Below, piece after piece: positions 63,173-64,000 of a DNA stretch of 64,000 nt (position 1 is the first letter of the stretch; every line of letters begins with the position of its first letter). The notes below the pieces were generated by a model. It did no database searches. It saw only the letters and a list, made by a program, of their open reading frames with translations, and was not told where the DNA came from. This DNA comes from Mycobacterium sp. E1747 (GTDB lineage: Bacteria; Actinomycetota; Actinomycetes; Mycobacteriales; Mycobacteriaceae), in the NCBI RefSeq assembly GCF_001667775.1, contig NZ_LZJI01000047.1, positions 1-64,000 of the forward strand, read 5' to 3'. Made by a program: the position numbers and the translations under genes.

Positions 63173-64000
63173 ATGGTCCAGATCAGTGATTCCGACTCGC
63201 ACGCGATCATCGTGCGTGATGCCTACAAGCGCTATGGCGATTTCGTGGCGCTGGACCACGTGGACTTCCTGGTGCCCACAGGCTCGCTGACCGCGCTGCT
63301 GGGCCCCAGTGGCTCGGGCAAGTCGACACTGCTGCGCACCATCGCTGGTCTCGACCAACCGGACAGCGGAACGATCACGATCGGAGACCGCGACGTGACG
63401 CACGTGCCGCCGCAACGCCGCGGCATCGGATTCGTGTTCCAGCACTACGCGGCGTTCAAACACCTGACCGTGCGCGACAACGTCGCGTACGGGCTGAAGA
63501 TCCGGAAACGCCCCAAGGCCGAAATCAAAGACAAGGTCGACTACCTCCTGGAGGTGGTAGGCCTCAGCGGACTTCACCGCCGCTACCCCAACCAGCTTTC
63601 GGGGGGTCAGCGGCAACGCATGGCGCTGGCCCGGGCGCTGGCCGTCGACCCGCAGGTGTTGCTGCTCGACGAGCCGTTCGGCGCCCTGGACGCCAAGGTG
63701 CGCGAAGACCTGCGCGCCTGGTTGCGCCGCCTGCACGACGAGGTACACGTCACCACCGTCTTGGTCACCCATGACCAGACGGAGGCTCTGGATGTCGCGG
63801 ATCGAATCGCGGTCCTCAACAAGGGCCGCATCGAGCAGGTGGGATCGCCGAGCGACGTTTACGACTCCCCGTCGAACCCATTCGTCATGTCGTTCCTGGG
63901 TGCGGTATCGGAACTCAACGGCGCCCTCGTCCGCCCGCACGACATCCGCGTGGGTCGCAACCCAGAGATGGCGGTCGCGGGCGGCGACGGCAGCGCGGCG
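63173..64000 (+). CDS. cysA1: sulfate ABC transporter ATPase CysA, 3' end outside window
   Basis: First 276 codons of the ATPase (about 350 in M. tuberculosis). Walker [11 protein letters not shown]-loop FVFQHYAAF, signature LSGGQRQR, Walker [13 protein letters not shown] and switch VTHDQTE. The C-terminal regulatory part begins at [14 protein letters not shown], then runs off the window. AAGGAGA precedes the ATG. Confidence 0.95.
   Translation, partial: MVQISDSDSHAIIVRDAYKRYGDFVALDHVDFLVPTGSLTALLGPSGSGKSTLLRTIAGLDQPDSGTITIGDRDVTHVPPQRRGIGFVFQHYAAFKHLTVRDNVAYGLKIRKRPKAEIKDKVDYLLEVVGLSGLHRRYPNQLSGGQRQRMALARALAVDPQVLLLDEPFGALDAKVREDLRAWLRRLHDEVHVTTVLVTHDQTEALDVADRIAVLNKGRIEQVGSPSDVYDSPSNPFVMSFLGAVSELNGALVRPHDIRVGRNPEMAVAGGDGSAA

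Overview
The window is high-GC actinobacterial DNA that reads as a slow-growing, probably pigmented Mycobacterium (avium/simiae/kansasii-type). From about 1 to 41.6 kb the gene order follows the block I know from M. tuberculosis as Rv3063 down to Rv3033: cstA, ligB, fadE22, cyp136, dinB2, nrdHIE, nrdF2, adhC, fecB, ctaD, serB2, echA17. Several extra genes are inserted that I do not recall from that species. The last 3.6 kb is the sulfate importer subI-cysT-cysW-cysA1 (Rv2400c to Rv2397c there). Locus comparisons are from memory, not from a search.

Region by region. 1-9 kb: cstA (cut by the window edge), ATP-dependent ligase LigB, a lipid-oxidation group (SDR, FadE22, DUF35 protein, thiolase-like protein, double GntR regulator). 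9-11.3 kb: a MEDS/ATPase stress-signalling protein, a tiny lipoprotein with a SigF-type promoter, and a free-standing LeuA regulatory-domain protein behind what looks like a leucine attenuator. 11.3-16.8 kb: CYP136, three TetR/enzyme units with palindromic operators, and DinB2. 16.8-25.5 kb: class Ib ribonucleotide reductase (nrdHIE and nrdF2), both loci preceded by paired NrdR-like boxes, with a monooxygenase, USP and SRPBCC genes between. 25.5-41.6 kb: housekeeping and envelope genes.

41.6-59 kb is a carotenoid and photoprotection island. One long leftward operon runs crtE-crtI-crtB-crtYc-crtYd-crtT-like-crtU-Rieske-DUF2784, nearly every junction overlapping. About 10 kb to its left, a divergent pair of operons carries type 2 IPP isomerase plus a glycosyltransferase in one direction and an MMPL transporter, TspO and DNA photolyase in the other. 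Two related MarR regulators sit in the island. A 29-bp dyad (TTCAgT, TTAA, TTAA, ACTGAA, all symmetric about one centre) occurs at four intergenic places here: between mmpL and idi, twice between crtE and the divergent marR, and, weaker, before a 140-residue unknown gene. I infer a shared MarR operator that ties pigment, transport, TspO and photolyase into one regulon. The enzymes predict isopentenyl-PP to GGPP, phytoene, lycopene, a cyclic carotene and then an aromatic (isorenieratene/leprotene-type) end product, with possible glycosylation and an unassigned Rieske oxygenation step.

59-64 kb: a secreted trypsin-fold protein lacking catalytic residues, then the sulfate importer, preceded by a leaderless 16-codon reading frame with a Cys-Cys pair, the hallmark of cysteine attenuation in mycobacteria. 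No tRNA, rRNA, CRISPR or insertion sequence was seen.
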